A DNA stretch of 64,000 bases. Origin: Desulfosediminicola flagellatus (lineage in GTDB: Bacteria > Desulfobacterota > Desulfobulbia > Desulfobulbales > Desulfocapsaceae). Under the pieces are notes generated by a model. That model did no database searches. It worked only from the letters and a program-made list of their open reading frames with translations, and was not told the DNA's origin. The position numbers and the translations under genes were made by a program. Numbering within the stretch: position 1 is the first letter of the stretch; the number at the start of each line of letters is the position of its first letter. This document shows, one piece after another, positions 37,813-47,672 of this stretch. The DNA lies in assembly GCF_005116655.2 (NCBI RefSeq), contig NZ_CP050698.1, positions 5,908,501 through 5,972,500 on the forward strand, written 5' to 3'.

Positions 37813-38925
37813 TTGAGAAAAACGCAGTCAAAAATCCTCATAGCTGATGATGATACGATGGTTCGCTCAACCGTTTCCAAGATACTGGAAATGTTCGGGC
37901 ATGCCGTCTATGCCGTCGAAGATGGTCGAGATGTATTAGAAATCATTGATGAAACATTTGACGTAATCATTCTCGATATAAACATGCCGGATATGGATGG
38001 TTTTCAAACCATTACAGCGTTAAATGCGTTGGATCTGGATATCCCGGTGCTGTTCCTGACAGGCGCAGGATCGATGGATTATGTCGTAAAGGCCATAAAT
38101 CTTGGAGCATATGATTTTTTGACAAAGCCTATTGAAGATCTGGACATTTTTAATGTCAAGATCCGCAGGGCCATAGAAAAAAGAATGTATGTCCTGCAGG
38201 AAAGACGCTATAAAGCCGAACTTGAAGATGACATACGACTTAAGGCAAAAGAGCTTGAAGAGAAAAATAAACTTCTCCTCAGTTATAGTCGGAGTCTTGA
38301 GAACGCGACAGTTCAGTTGATGTCCAGTCTACAGAATGCCATGGAGGAGAAGGACTTCTATACGGCCGGACACACCATGCGTGTAACAGAATATGCTGCT
38401 ATGCTTGGCAGGGCCATGGGGTTTCCTGAAGAGGAATTGAAAATACTGAGTAGGGCAGCTCAGTTCCATGATATAGGGAAATTGGTTATCGATCTTTCCT
38501 GCATACAGAAACCAGGGAAGCTTACTGACGAAGAGTGGGTACTTATTAAGAAGCATCCGAGCGTCGGAGCAAATATAATTGGACCCCTGGGTTTCATGGA
38601 AAAAGAGCAGTTTATTATTCGTCATCATCACGAGCGAGTAGACGGAAAAGGGTATCCCGATGGCTTGAACGGAGATGATCTTGATTCGCTCACTAAAATC
38701 CTTATTGTTGTCGATAGTTACGACGCTATGACGTCAAAAAGGAACTATCGGCGGAATTTAAGTATGGAAGTGGCAATTGAAGAGTTGTTTGCCTGTAGCG
38801 GAACACAGTTTGACTTAGAGACTGTAGAGTGTTTTTCTAAGAATATTGTTAATTTTACCCCAGATAAAAGTGTTTTCTCCAGTGAATATATTGATGGAGT
38901 CTACGCAGCCAAAAACAAGAAGTAG
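37813..38925 (+). CDS. Response regulator with HD-GYP output domain
   Basis: 370 residues from TTG 37813. This start puts the receiver strand KILIADDD at residue 7 and has GGAG 12 bases upstream; no suitable ATG exists before the domain. Receiver: acidic pair Asp12-Asp13, phospho-acceptor Asp55, Thr in FLTGAG and Lys in LTKP. A coiled linker (about residues 130-175) leads to the HD-GYP domain with HDIGK and the HHERVDGKGYPDGL motif, predicted to hydrolyse cyclic di-GMP. No kinase is adjacent, so it is an orphan regulator here. Confidence 0.93.
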   Translation: MRKTQSKILIADDDTMVRSTVSKILEMFGHAVYAVEDGRDVLEIIDETFDVIILDINMPDMDGFQTITALNALDLDIPVLFLTGAGSMDYVVKAINLGAYDFLTKPIEDLDIFNVKIRRAIEKRMYVLQERRYKAELEDDIRLKAKELEEKNKLLLSYSRSLENATVQLMSSLQNAMEEKDFYTAGHTMRVTEYAAMLGRAMGFPEEELKILSRAAQFHDIGKLVIDLSCIQKPGKLTDEEWVLIKKHPSVGANIIGPLGFMEKEQFIIRHHHERVDGKGYPDGLNGDDLDSLTKILIVVDSYDAMTSKRNYRRNLSMEVAIEELFACSGTQFDLETVECFSKNIVNFTPDKSVFSSEYIDGVYAAKNKK

Positions 38926-38962
38926 AGTTACTACTACAAGCTGAAAAGGTACGGCAGGAATT

Positions 38963-39247
38963 ATGAAAATTACGAGGGAAGAGGTTTTGCATGTGGCTCA
39001 TCTGGCCCGGCTGAACCTGAATGAGGACGAGCTTGTCAAGATGACTGAGCAGCTGGATAACATCCTCTCTTATGTCGATAAACTTTCAGAGCTCAACACT
39101 GAGAATGTGGAACCTACAACTCACGCGCATAAATCGGTAAATGCCTTTCGTGAGGATGTTGTTCTTGAATCGTTGAGTCGCGAAGATTCACTAGCTAATG
39201 CGCCGGAAGATAATGGTGAGATGTTCACTGTACCGCGAATAATCTGA
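38963..39247 (+). CDS. gatC: Aspartyl/glutamyl-tRNA amidotransferase subunit C
   Basis: 94 residues, normal for GatC. Starts MKITREEVLHVAHLARL and continues with the LDNILSYVDKLSELNTENVEPTTHA belt that wraps around GatA and GatB. It ends in FTVPRII, the usual C-terminus. It is followed 85 bp later by gatA. gatB is at 11780-13207, on the other side of the presumed origin. Confidence 0.95.
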   Translation: MKITREEVLHVAHLARLNLNEDELVKMTEQLDNILSYVDKLSELNTENVEPTTHAHKSVNAFREDVVLESLSREDSLANAPEDNGEMFTVPRII

Positions 39248-39332
39248 GTTTATTGCGTAAAAACGGTAAAAGCTAAAAAGAATTCCTACTGTTAAACCAG
39301 GCTATTAATGCCTGTTTTTTTTTGAGGTTTGT

Positions 39333-40790
39333 ATGCAGCCCTATGAACTTACCATGGTACAGGCCATGGAAAAACTTGATGCAGGTGAACTTTCCTCCGT
39401 TGAATTGACACAAAGCTGTCTAAAGAGGATTGGAGAGGTTGAAAAAGACCTGAAGTCGTTTGTCACTATTGATGCTGATTCGGCTATTAGACAGGCGGAA
39501 AATGCCGATAAAATGCGTCGGGGAGGAGCTGACGGCAGCCTTCTCGGAATTCCTTTGGGGATCAAGGATTTACTTTGTACCAAAGGGATACGGACTACGT
39601 GTGGATCTAAGATTCTTGAGAATTTCGTACCGCCTTATGACGCTGCTGTTGTAGAAAATATAAAAAATGCAGGCGGAGTTATTCTTGGCAAACTCACCAT
39701 GGATGAGTTCGCAATGGGTTCAACCTCCGAGACATGTAAATTTGGAGTACCGCAAAACCCATGGAAAGAGGGCTATGTTGCCGGTGGATCATCCGGTGGT
39801 TCTGCATCCTCAGTGGCATCTGGTGAATGTCTTGGTTCACTTGGTTCAGATACAGGTGGATCTATTCGTCAGCCAGCTTCTCTTTGTGGTATTGTCGGAT
39901 TAAAACCGACCTATGGTCGTGTATCCAGATATGGTCTGGTTGCCTTCGCTTCCTCTCTGGATCAGGTTGGTCCACTTTCCCGTGATGTTGCCGATTCAGC
40001 GCTGATGATGAATGTTATCAGCGGTCATGACAAGCGTGACTCCACATCCATGAAGATGGAAACTCCTGATTTTTCCAAATCTCTGGTTGAAGGTGTCAAG
40101 GGGTTGCGAGTCGGTGTTCCTGAAGAGTACTTTGGTGAAGGGCTGGATCCTGAAGTTCGCCGCATTGTTGAAAACGGTATAAAAATCTTAAAAGATGGTG
40201 GTGCTGAGATTGTCAATCTCTCTCTGCCGCACACGGATTATTGCGTTGCGGTTTATTATCTCATTGCACCGGCAGAGGCCAGCTCAAACCTTGCACGCTA
40301 TGATGGTGTTGCCTATGGATTGAGAGATCAAAAAGCGGAATCTCTTCTTGAAATGTACAAAGAGACGCGATCTGCAGGTTTTGGTGCAGAGGTGAAGCGA
40401 AGAATCCTGATAGGAACCTATGCCCTATCATCCGGGTACTATGACGCCTATTACAAAAAAGCATCTCAGGTCAGAACCCTGATTCTTAATGATTTCAACA
40501 GGGCGTTTGAGAGTTGTGATGTCATTATCTCTCCCGTAACGCCTACCCCTGCATGGAAGATCGGTGAAAATGTCGATGATCCGCTCTCTATGTATCTTTC
40601 AGACATTCTCACGCTTTCTGCAAACCTGGCAGGGATTCCGGGGATGTCGGTTCCCGGAGGTTTTAGTGATAAGGGACTGCCTGTGGGGATTCAACTGCAG
40701 GGTGCACACTTTCGAGAAGATGTACTGTTGAAAACTGCTTATAATATCGAAAAAGCTCTGGGGATGGGATCACAGATTGCCTCTCGCTAG
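39333..40790 (+). CDS. gatA: Aspartyl/glutamyl-tRNA amidotransferase subunit A
   Basis: 485 residues. Amidase-signature Ser-cisSer-Lys triad: Lys in IPLGIKDLLCTKG near residue 79, and the GGSSGGSAS and GSDTGGSIRQPA stretches (residues about 151-182). GatA releases ammonia from glutamine or asparagine and channels it to GatB. The gene is preceded by a T-rich hairpin-like sequence but probably shares the gatC transcript. Confidence 0.97.
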   Translation: MQPYELTMVQAMEKLDAGELSSVELTQSCLKRIGEVEKDLKSFVTIDADSAIRQAENADKMRRGGADGSLLGIPLGIKDLLCTKGIRTTCGSKILENFVPPYDAAVVENIKNAGGVILGKLTMDEFAMGSTSETCKFGVPQNPWKEGYVAGGSSGGSASSVASGECLGSLGSDTGGSIRQPASLCGIVGLKPTYGRVSRYGLVAFASSLDQVGPLSRDVADSALMMNVISGHDKRDSTSMKMETPDFSKSLVEGVKGLRVGVPEEYFGEGLDPEVRRIVENGIKILKDGGAEIVNLSLPHTDYCVAVYYLIAPAEASSNLARYDGVAYGLRDQKAESLLEMYKETRSAGFGAEVKRRILIGTYALSSGYYDAYYKKASQVRTLILNDFNRAFESCDVIISPVTPTPAWKIGENVDDPLSMYLSDILTLSANLAGIPGMSVPGGFSDKGLPVGIQLQGAHFREDVLLKTAYNIEKALGMGSQIASR

Positions 40791-40842
40791 CACAATACAA
40801 AGAAGTATTTAAATATGAATGACACATATTGGGAGAAATCTG

Positions 40843-41955
40843 TTGAAACTTCAAATTCCTGAAAATATACAGGCCATAACTCCATATCCGCCAGGAAAAC
40901 CGTTAGACGAACTTGAGCGGGAGTACGGGGTTAAAAATTCAATTAAGCTTGCATCAAATGAGAATCCGTGGGGGCCTTCACCCAAGGCAATCGCAGCCAT
41001 ACAGGATGCACTCGGCAGCCTCAACAGGTACCCGGACGGGTCGAGTTACTACCTTACTCAGGCTATCGCCAAACATTTTGGTATGTCAGCCCAGGAAATT
41101 GTTTTGGGCAGTGGCTCAAATGAGGTAATTGAATTTCTGGTGAAAGCATTTGTAGGGGTGGATGATGAAGTTATCACCTCTCACCCTTCTTTTTTGATGT
41201 ATCAGAAATTTGTCCAGGTACGTGGTGGAAAGAATCTGGTGCTGCCGTTAAAGGGGATGAGGCATGATCTTCAGGCTATTCTTGCATCTGTAACAGCCAG
41301 GACCAGGCTTGTATTCCTTGATAATCCGAACAATCCTACCGGCACATATATAAATCCTGCCGATTTATATACATTCCTCAGTGCAATGCCTGAGCATGTG
41401 ATTGTTGTGCTTGATGAAGCCTATGTGGATTTCATGGATATGAGTTATCAGGTAGATATCTATTCGCTGATAAAAAACAGTGATGGACGTTGTCCGGTCG
41501 TTTCGTTGCGGACCTTTTCTAAAGCATACGGATTATCCGGTTTGCGTGTTGGATTTGGTTTGATGGCAAAAGAGATTGCTGATTGTCTGCATAAGGTGCG
41601 TCAACCGTTCAACATGAACAGCCTTGCTCAGGTTGCAGCTCTTGCAGCCCTCGAGGATACAGCGTTTTTTGATCAGACCATTAAGAAAACCATCACCGGT
41701 CGAAACATTTTAATGCGCGGAGTTGAAGAACTCGGTTGCAAAAGTTATCCTTCTGAGACCAATTTTTTCCTGATTGATGTGGGTGGAGATGCAGACGCTT
41801 TGTATAACGCGATGCTCTATAAAGGGGTAATTGTTCGTTCTATGAGGGCATACGGATTCCCACAATGCATTAGAATAACTATTGGAACTGATGAAGAAAA
41901 TGCACGTTTTCTAAACGCGTTTTCTGAATGTCTGAAAGAACTTGAATATGTCTGA
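40843..41955 (+). CDS. hisC: Histidinol-phosphate aminotransferase
   Basis: 370 residues from TTG 40843; GGGAG ends eight bases upstream and this start gives the family-typical N-terminus (LQIPENIQAITPYPPGKPLDELEREYG). An in-frame ATG at 40819 would precede the ribosome binding site. PLP-enzyme features: ASNENPWGPS, the substrate motif DNPNNPTGT, LDEAYVDF, and the PLP-lysine in RTFSKAYGLSGLRVG. It transaminates imidazole acetol phosphate in histidine synthesis; some family members act on aromatic amino acids. No other his genes are near. It overlaps cmk by eight bases. Confidence 0.92.
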   Translation: MKLQIPENIQAITPYPPGKPLDELEREYGVKNSIKLASNENPWGPSPKAIAAIQDALGSLNRYPDGSSYYLTQAIAKHFGMSAQEIVLGSGSNEVIEFLVKAFVGVDDEVITSHPSFLMYQKFVQVRGGKNLVLPLKGMRHDLQAILASVTARTRLVFLDNPNNPTGTYINPADLYTFLSAMPEHVIVVLDEAYVDFMDMSYQVDIYSLIKNSDGRCPVVSLRTFSKAYGLSGLRVGFGLMAKEIADCLHKVRQPFNMNSLAQVAALAALEDTAFFDQTIKKTITGRNILMRGVEELGCKSYPSETNFFLIDVGGDADALYNAMLYKGVIVRSMRAYGFPQCIRITIGTDEENARFLNAFSECLKELEYV

Positions 41956-42640
41956 TAAACACAACATAGTCACAATTGATGGCCCGTCAGGTGTTGGTAA
42001 ATCGACCATCAGCAGGAAGGTAGCTGCAGCACTCGGTTTTACATACCTCGACACTGGAGCAATGTACCGGGGGGTAGCGTATTATCTGCAAGAGCTTGGA
42101 ATCATTTTTGATGATGAGGCCCGTGTGGCACAGTCGCTCGACTCGCTGGTGCTGAAGTTGTTACCGGCCAGGGATGAAAATAGCGATGTAGAGGTCATTG
42201 TTTCAGGTAAAGATGTGAGCCGGCAAATCCGAACACCGGAAATGTCCATGGCGGCATCGGCTGTGTCAAAACTCGGTGCTGTTCGATCTAAGCTGACGTC
42301 CATGCAACAGGAAATAGGAAAGCATGGAAAAATAGTCGCAGAAGGCCGTGATACCGGAACTGTTGTTTTCCCTATGGCTATGTATAAATTTTTCCTTGAA
42401 GCTAATCCGGAGGAGAGGGCTCGCCGCAGGGTCTTGCAGCTTAATGAAAAAGGAGAATCTGCAGATTTTGATCAGATTCTGAAGTTAACTCTTGAGCGGG
42501 ATAAGAATGACAGTGAAAGGGCACTCGCTCCTTTAAAGCGGGCAGAAGATGCTATAGCGATAGATACAACAGAGTTGAGCATTGAAGATGTTAGCAGGAA
42601 AGTGCTGGAAACGATTAAGGCTAGGAGTTTTTCGGCTTGA
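41948..42640 (+). CDS. cmk: Cytidylate kinase
   Basis: 230 residues from ATG 41948 (a TTG two codons upstream is unlikely). P-loop GPSGVGKST near residue 13, the LDTGAMYRG motif for CMP binding, EGRDTGTVVFP, and the lid-region arginines in ERARRR. CMP kinase phosphorylates CMP and dCMP. Overlap with hisC suggests translational coupling; the pair hisC-cmk recurs in related bacteria as far as I recall. A terminator follows at 42782. Confidence 0.96.
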   Translation: MSDKHNIVTIDGPSGVGKSTISRKVAAALGFTYLDTGAMYRGVAYYLQELGIIFDDEARVAQSLDSLVLKLLPARDENSDVEVIVSGKDVSRQIRTPEMSMAASAVSKLGAVRSKLTSMQQEIGKHGKIVAEGRDTGTVVFPMAMYKFFLEANPEERARRRVLQLNEKGESADFDQILKLTLERDKNDSERALAPLKRAEDAIAIDTTELSIEDVSRKVLETIKARSFSA

Positions 42641-42781
42641 GCTTTTTTTCTTCAAATTAAAGAATTTTGTAAACTCAGGTAAATCTATACACTGTATATT
42701 GCGAGCAGTAATCTTTCGACAATAACGACGATTTGAGTAAAAAGGGTTTAATCCTAAATATTTCCCGCTGCTGACAAGGAA

Positions 42782-42822
42782 ACAGACCCCTGGCTTTTAT
42801 ACAAATCAGGGGTCTGTTTTTT
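42782..42822. terminator. Terminator between convergent cmk and pal-like genes
   Basis: ACAGACCCCTG / CAGGGGTCTGT, 11-bp stem with a 14-nt loop, followed by TTTTTATT. The T-run overlaps the stop codon of the minus-strand lipoprotein gene. Confidence 0.92.
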
Positions 42823-43444
42823 ATTCGATAATAAAGTCTGCGCGTCTGTTTTGGGAATATGAAATTTCGTCCTGTCCAAAAAAGAGTGGTTTTTCCTCAC
42901 CATAAGAAACGGTTCGAACTCTAGCAGGATCAGTTCCCAGGTCAACAAGGTACTGCTTGGTATTTTGGGCACGTCGCTCTGCAAGTGCTATATTATACTC
43001 GTTGGTTCCCCTGTCGTCGGTGTTTCCTTCTATGACAACATAGGCGTTCGGAATCTGGCGAATATATTCAGAATTACTTTCCATTTTCGCAACCATATCC
43101 GGTCGGATAGTTGCCTGGTCGAAGTTAAAGTAAATAGGGGAGAGGCCTCGAGTGGAGCGACCATAAAGCTTTTTATACTCTTCAGTGGGTTCAGCCATTC
43201 CTTCCGCTGCGGTGACTGAAGTGGCTGTTGATGTGTCATCAAGACTGCCTTCAATAGGAAGACTTTCTTCAGAGTAGCCACCACCTTCAGCTGCAGGGTA
43301 GCTGATTGGCGTACCTGCATCTGCACCTCCGTCCATGGTGGTTTCCGGTGGCATAACGGTTTTTTTGCCACATCCGCTGCCAAGCAACAGGATGAGGGAT
43401 CCAGTAATTGCAGTGAGTAGAAGGGTGGTGCTCTTCGTTTTCAT
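42821..43444 (-). CDS. Pal-like OmpA-family lipoprotein
   Basis: 207 residues. A signal peptide ends in a lipobox LLGSGC (Cys25). A Ser/Thr/Glu/Gly-rich linker follows, then an OmpA-C domain (about residues 95-207) with the peptidoglycan-binding pattern IYFNFDQATIRPD ... IEGNTDDRGTNEYNIALAERRA ... VSYGEEKP ... QNRRADF. This is the Pal type that links the outer membrane to murein. tolB and tolQRA are not nearby. The linker is longer than in E. coli Pal. Confidence 0.9.
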   Translation of the reverse strand: MKTKSTTLLLTAITGSLILLLGSGCGKKTVMPPETTMDGGADAGTPISYPAAEGGGYSEESLPIEGSLDDTSTATSVTAAEGMAEPTEEYKKLYGRSTRGLSPIYFNFDQATIRPDMVAKMESNSEYIRQIPNAYVVIEGNTDDRGTNEYNIALAERRAQNTKQYLVDLGTDPARVRTVSYGEEKPLFFGQDEISYSQNRRADFIIE

Positions 43445-43620
43445 GATGCCTCCTGTAATGCTTGTGAGTGGTATAGAAAAATGAAATGCATCTGGGAATT
43501 TAGCTAATTCATTCTAGCCGCAATGGCATTGAGGTCAAGTTATTTTGTAGGGATAACCTGTGATTTCCAATTGTCATAATAGAAGTTGCGGATAGGTGAT
43601 ACTCTTTACAATGTACACGT

Positions 43621-43777
43621 GTCATGTCCTGTGTCAGGTGTCGTAAAAATGTGAAGCTTTTTCTCTTCCTGCAAGGCGTGACTGATGGAGCATAGCAGCG
43701 CCATGTAACAGAAGGAGTAACGAGGTCAGGAAGTGAAAAGGGCGAGCAGAATTAGACATCAGAGGCATAATAGGACA
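43621..43777. repeat. Dispersed imperfect-palindromic repeat, copy 2
   Basis: About 85% identical by eye to 16884-17039, same orientation on the plus strand. Outer inverted ends TGTCCT (43625-43630) and AGGACA (43772-43777) match exactly; inner arms CTTTTTCTCTTCCTG and CAGGAAGTGAAAAG pair. It sits between the Pal-like and DUF2721 genes, in a divergent region of 425 bp that otherwise has no feature I can name. Confidence 0.8.
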
Positions 43778-43870
43778 GCGCGTAATTTTAATGCTGTACA
43801 CAATAAAAACAACAACCGCTCGAGACACTGTCAGGAGCTGTACGATTAAACACTCTAACCAATTAAATTC

Positions 43871-44299
43871 ATGGAAATAACGCTCACCACTCCCGCCCTG
43901 CTTTTTCCTGCAGTGGCCTTTCTCCTGGTTGCCTACACAAGCAGATTTCTTGCTATTGGGGCCAGAATACGAAACCTGCATGATAGATATCAGACACGCT
44001 CGGATGCAATAATCTATAAACAAATTGTCAGCTTGAAACGACGGGTTGTACTTATTCGAAATATGCAGGCGTGTGCTGTGGCAGGACTTTTTCTTTGTAT
44101 TTTTTCTATTTTTGTCCTTTTTGCTGGCTGGATGATGATGGGAAAGGTCCTTTTTGCCGGAGCACTTGTACTTTTTCTGGCTTCTCTTGGGATTTCACTT
44201 CATGAAATTCTACTCTCTGTCGATGCTCTTAACCTGGAACTGATTGATATTGAAGACAGGGTTCAGGACGACAGTAAAAACAATTTAAAAGATGCATGA
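43871..44299 (+). CDS. DUF2721 family membrane protein
   Basis: 142 residues with three membrane segments (about residues 5-25, 63-85, 92-112). The conserved RFLAIGARIRNLHDRY, the RVVLIRNMQ helix and the final EI..SVDALNLELIDIE signature match DUF2721. Function is unknown. The stop codon overlaps the start of the next gene by eight bases. Confidence 0.85.
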   Translation: MEITLTTPALLFPAVAFLLVAYTSRFLAIGARIRNLHDRYQTRSDAIIYKQIVSLKRRVVLIRNMQACAVAGLFLCIFSIFVLFAGWMMMGKVLFAGALVLFLASLGISLHEILLSVDALNLELIDIEDRVQDDSKNNLKDA

Positions 44300-46481
44300 T
44301 ATGAATACAAACGACATCTCGGAGAGTCCGTTAATGAATAGCAGATACACTTTTGCAGCAACCTGTGGCGCCGGAACTGAAACTCTGGTGGCTGGAGAAA
44401 TTGAAACGTTTGGTGGTGATAAGTTTGAAGAAGGACGAGGCGTTGTCAGCTGGGAGGGGAATCTCGAGAGTGGTTACAGGGCCTGCCTCTGGTCAAGGTT
44501 TGCTTCGAGAATTCTCCTACAGGTGAAAACGTGCACAGTAACCGATGAAGAGTCGCTCTATCAGGCGGCTCTTGAGGTTAACTGGAGTGAACACATGGAC
44601 GTATCCACCACGTTTGCAATTGATGCAACTGTGACTGCAGATGCGGTTATAAACCATAGCCGATTCGCGGGATTAAAGGTTAAGGACGCTATTGTTGATC
44701 AGTTCCGTGATCAATATGGTGAACGGCCTTCTGTGGATATCGAGCGTGCAGGGGTTCGGATAAATCTTCTCGTAAAGGGAGATATGGCAATTTTTGCTAT
44801 CGATCTTTCCGGAGATGCTCTTCATAAACGTGGCTACAGGGTTGAAAAGAGTCTGGCACCGTTAAAAGAAAACCTCGCTGCGGCAATTGTACAGTTGAGC
44901 GGTTGGAACGCAAATTGTGATCAATCCACCCCACTTGTCGACCCAATGTGCGGATCGGGCACTTTACTTATTGAAGCAGCTCTGATGTATGGTGATATTG
45001 CTCCTGGTCTGTCTCGGAATTACTTTGGATTTACTGGTTGGAAGCAACATCAGAAATCACTTTGGGACACTCTTGTGAATGAAGCTCTTGCACGGGAGGA
45101 TGCGGGTAATGAAAAAGAATGGCCGGTAATTATCGGATATGATGCAGATGCGCAGGCTGTTCGGGCTGCGAGAAACAACGTGATGAAAGCGGGCCTGGAT
45201 GACAGGATTCGTATTGAAAAGGCAGAACTGGCATACCTGCAGCCCAAAGAAGGTGTCGGAACGCTTCTTTCAAACCTTCCCTTTGGGGAGCGCCTTTCAG
45301 AGACTGAACAGGTTGCCCAGCTTTACCGCGCACTTGGAAGAATAGCTAAATCTCATTTTGCAGGATGGAAGCTGGCAGTATTCATCTCAAACCCTGAACT
45401 TACAGATAGTTTTACTGTTCAGTGGGAAGATAAGCATCGGCTGTATAACGGTTCTCTGCAATGTAGAGTCTTGCAATGTGTTGTGAAAAAGGACGAAGAG
45501 CAGGATTTTACATGGCAGGTAACGGATACCCCGGTTGAGGGTGATGGTGTCGATTTCAAGAACCGCTTTCGAAAAAATCTCAAAAAGTCCCTTAAGGCGG
45601 CAAGAAAAAATGAAGTGAGTTGCTTTCGTGTCTACGATCGTGATCTTCCAGATTACAATGTGAGTATCGACATATACGAAAAGTGGGTACATGTTCAGGA
45701 ATATGCGCCACCACAGACTGTTGAACCCAAAATTGCTTCTGCACGATTTCAGACCGTATTGAGATCTGTCAGGGAGATTTTTGGCATCAGGGCGGACAGG
45801 GTTTTTATCAAGACGCGTGAAATACAGCGTGGGAAAAAACAATATCAGAAAAAATCAACTCGAAGAAAAATGCATGAAGTGCGTGAGGGGAAGTGTTTCT
45901 TCCTTGCAAATTTCACCGATTATCTTGATACCGGGGTTTTTCTTGATCACCGGCCGGTAAGAGAGATGATTCACCAGAAAGCGTATGGAAAACGGTTTTT
46001 GAATCTCTTTGGATACACGGGTACAGCCACCGTGCAGGCAGCAACAGGCGGTGCAGCTACCACAACAACAGTTGATCTGTCTAAAACATATACTGACTGG
46101 GCAAAGATGAATCTGGCGCTCAACGGTTTTGCAACTGGCAAGAAAAACCGGGTCGTGAGTGCTGATTGCATGCAGTGGCTTCAGGAAGATACTGGAATAT
46201 ATGATCTGATATTTGTTGATCCTCCGACATTTTCCAACACCAAGAAAGAGCGACGCGTGTTCGATATTCAGCGGGACCATCATAAGCTGCTGGAGTTGGC
46301 TATGGCTCGTTTAAGTGAAGACGGTTTACTGATATTTTCTACAAACTTCAGAAGGTTCAAGCTGGATCCACAACTCAGCGAGAAGTATCAGACGACTGAT
46401 ATTACACGTTCGACAATTTCTTTTGATTTTGAAAGAAACCAGAAAATTCACCTGTGCTGGGAGATGAGAAAGAAGAGCTAG
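44292..46481 (+). CDS. rlmL: Bifunctional 23S rRNA guanine methyltransferase RlmKL
   Basis: 729 residues, the fused form. An N-terminal THUMP domain (about residues 60-170) is followed by the RlmL methyltransferase with SAM motif VDPMCGSGTLLIEAAL and NLPFGERL. The C-terminal RlmK methyltransferase (from about residue 480) has LFGYTGTATV and VDPPTF. It makes m2G2445 and m7G2069 in 23S rRNA by homology to E. coli. An internal ATG at 44334 could be an alternative start. Overlap with the DUF2721 gene suggests coupled translation. Confidence 0.93.
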   Translation: MHDMNTNDISESPLMNSRYTFAATCGAGTETLVAGEIETFGGDKFEEGRGVVSWEGNLESGYRACLWSRFASRILLQVKTCTVTDEESLYQAALEVNWSEHMDVSTTFAIDATVTADAVINHSRFAGLKVKDAIVDQFRDQYGERPSVDIERAGVRINLLVKGDMAIFAIDLSGDALHKRGYRVEKSLAPLKENLAAAIVQLSGWNANCDQSTPLVDPMCGSGTLLIEAALMYGDIAPGLSRNYFGFTGWKQHQKSLWDTLVNEALAREDAGNEKEWPVIIGYDADAQAVRAARNNVMKAGLDDRIRIEKAELAYLQPKEGVGTLLSNLPFGERLSETEQVAQLYRALGRIAKSHFAGWKLAVFISNPELTDSFTVQWEDKHRLYNGSLQCRVLQCVVKKDEEQDFTWQVTDTPVEGDGVDFKNRFRKNLKKSLKAARKNEVSCFRVYDRDLPDYNVSIDIYEKWVHVQEYAPPQTVEPKIASARFQTVLRSVREIFGIRADRVFIKTREIQRGKKQYQKKSTRRKMHEVREGKCFFLANFTDYLDTGVFLDHRPVREMIHQKAYGKRFLNLFGYTGTATVQAATGGAATTTTVDLSKTYTDWAKMNLALNGFATGKKNRVVSADCMQWLQEDTGIYDLIFVDPPTFSNTKKERRVFDIQRDHHKLLELAMARLSEDGLLIFSTNFRRFKLDPQLSEKYQTTDITRSTISFDFERNQKIHLCWEMRKKS

Positions 46482-46598
46482 CTGAGCTGGCGAAAGTCCG
46501 GTACACGAGTATGAAAATGCAGGGCAGACCTTTTTCTCATTTACGGGTTCATGATATCTTTATTCGTATGATTATTTTTTTCTGAAAAGGATGGATCT

Positions 46599-47000
46599 AT
46601 GAAAACCCTCATTGTCGAAGATGATTTTCTCGCCCGCTCTCTGCTGACCACAGTTCTTGCAGAATACGGGGTGTGTCATGTGGCGGTAAACGGGGAAGAG
46701 GCCCTTGCCGCAGTGGTGCGAGGTTTTGAAGAGAAAAATCCGTATGATCTGATTTGCCTGGATATCATGATGCCTGTTATGGATGGTCAGCAAGCCCTGC
46801 AGGAGATTCGCAAGATTGAAGAAACAATCGGAATAATGGGGATTGATGCGACGAAGGTCATCATGATTACGGCTGTGGATGACTCAAAAAATATCATGAA
46901 AGCGTTTCGTCAGGGACAATGCGAAGCGTATCTGACAAAACCGCTGGATCGGGAAAAGTTGTTGAAACATCTTGTTGATCTAGGTCTTGTGGCCGGGTAA
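46599..47000 (+). CDS. Single-domain CheY-like response regulator
   Basis: 133 residues, receiver domain only. Acidic pair EDD at residues 7-9, phospho-acceptor Asp54 in LDIMMPVMDG, Thr in MITAVD and Lys in LTKPLD. No output domain, so it acts through protein contact or as a phosphorelay shuttle. It precedes an Hpt protein and a hybrid kinase by less than 700 bp, making these three a likely phosphorelay. AAAGGATGG lies before the ATG. Confidence 0.93.
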   Translation: MKTLIVEDDFLARSLLTTVLAEYGVCHVAVNGEEALAAVVRGFEEKNPYDLICLDIMMPVMDGQQALQEIRKIEETIGIMGIDATKVIMITAVDDSKNIMKAFRQGQCEAYLTKPLDREKLLKHLVDLGLVAG

Positions 47001-47222
47001 TTGTCTCAGAGTCATACACAGCATTCTCAACCGAGGTGTTAGCCTTATTCGGTTAAATATAGTCGACCTCTTTCCACCTTTTTTCCTGTGATCTGTAAAA
47101 AAAGGTCGCAGGAAAAGCATGTACCCTGTCTAATTGTAGGTGTTTATAGTTGCGGGAACCTACTCAATATATTAGGGGTAAGAGAGTAAGAAACATCTCT
47201 CAACCTTGCAGACTGGAATTGA

Positions 47223-47591
47223 ATGAAAAAGACTATTTCATATTCCAATCCTCCGCCTGTAACCATTCCGGTTCTGCGCGAGCATTTCAGGACCACGTAT
47301 ACGCTTGATGAAGCTCAGGTTGAGTTGATGATCCAGAGTTCACAGCTTTCTCTTGAGGTGACATTGTCAGCAGCCAGAGAGGCTTTACTGAAGGATGACA
47401 CCTGTCAGCCGTTAGCACGGGCTGCTCACAATCTGAAAGGATTGCTCCTGAATATGGGAGAAGAGAGTTGGGCACAGGTTGCGCGACAGATTGAGCAGGC
47501 AGCAATATCAAATGAAGAGTTTGATTATGCAGGGCACATTGACAGGTTGTACGTAGGAGTTGCAGCAGTAATGGGATACACTCCTGAGTAG
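47223..47591 (+). CDS. Hpt (histidine phosphotransfer) protein
   Basis: 122 residues, mainly helical. The phospho-acceptor His69 lies in AAHNLKGLLLNMG, the canonical HxxKG Hpt motif, followed by the ARQIEQAA helix. It is a stand-alone phosphotransfer protein and presumably relays phosphate between the receivers of the hybrid kinase downstream and the CheY-like protein upstream. This pairing is inferred from adjacency. The start has no strong ribosome binding site. Confidence 0.88.
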   Translation: MKKTISYSNPPPVTIPVLREHFRTTYTLDEAQVELMIQSSQLSLEVTLSAAREALLKDDTCQPLARAAHNLKGLLLNMGEESWAQVARQIEQAAISNEEFDYAGHIDRLYVGVAAVMGYTPE

Positions 47592-47672
47592 TTTGGCTTT
47601 CAGGCCGACAGTAACTCCACACTATCATTTACAATCACTACTTTATTACTATTTACATAGAGGGACTCTCTG

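Noticed and set aside
43634-44023. 129-codon minus-strand ORF
   Set aside because: It spans the dispersed repeat and the start of the DUF2721 gene; overlap and composition indicate a shadow.
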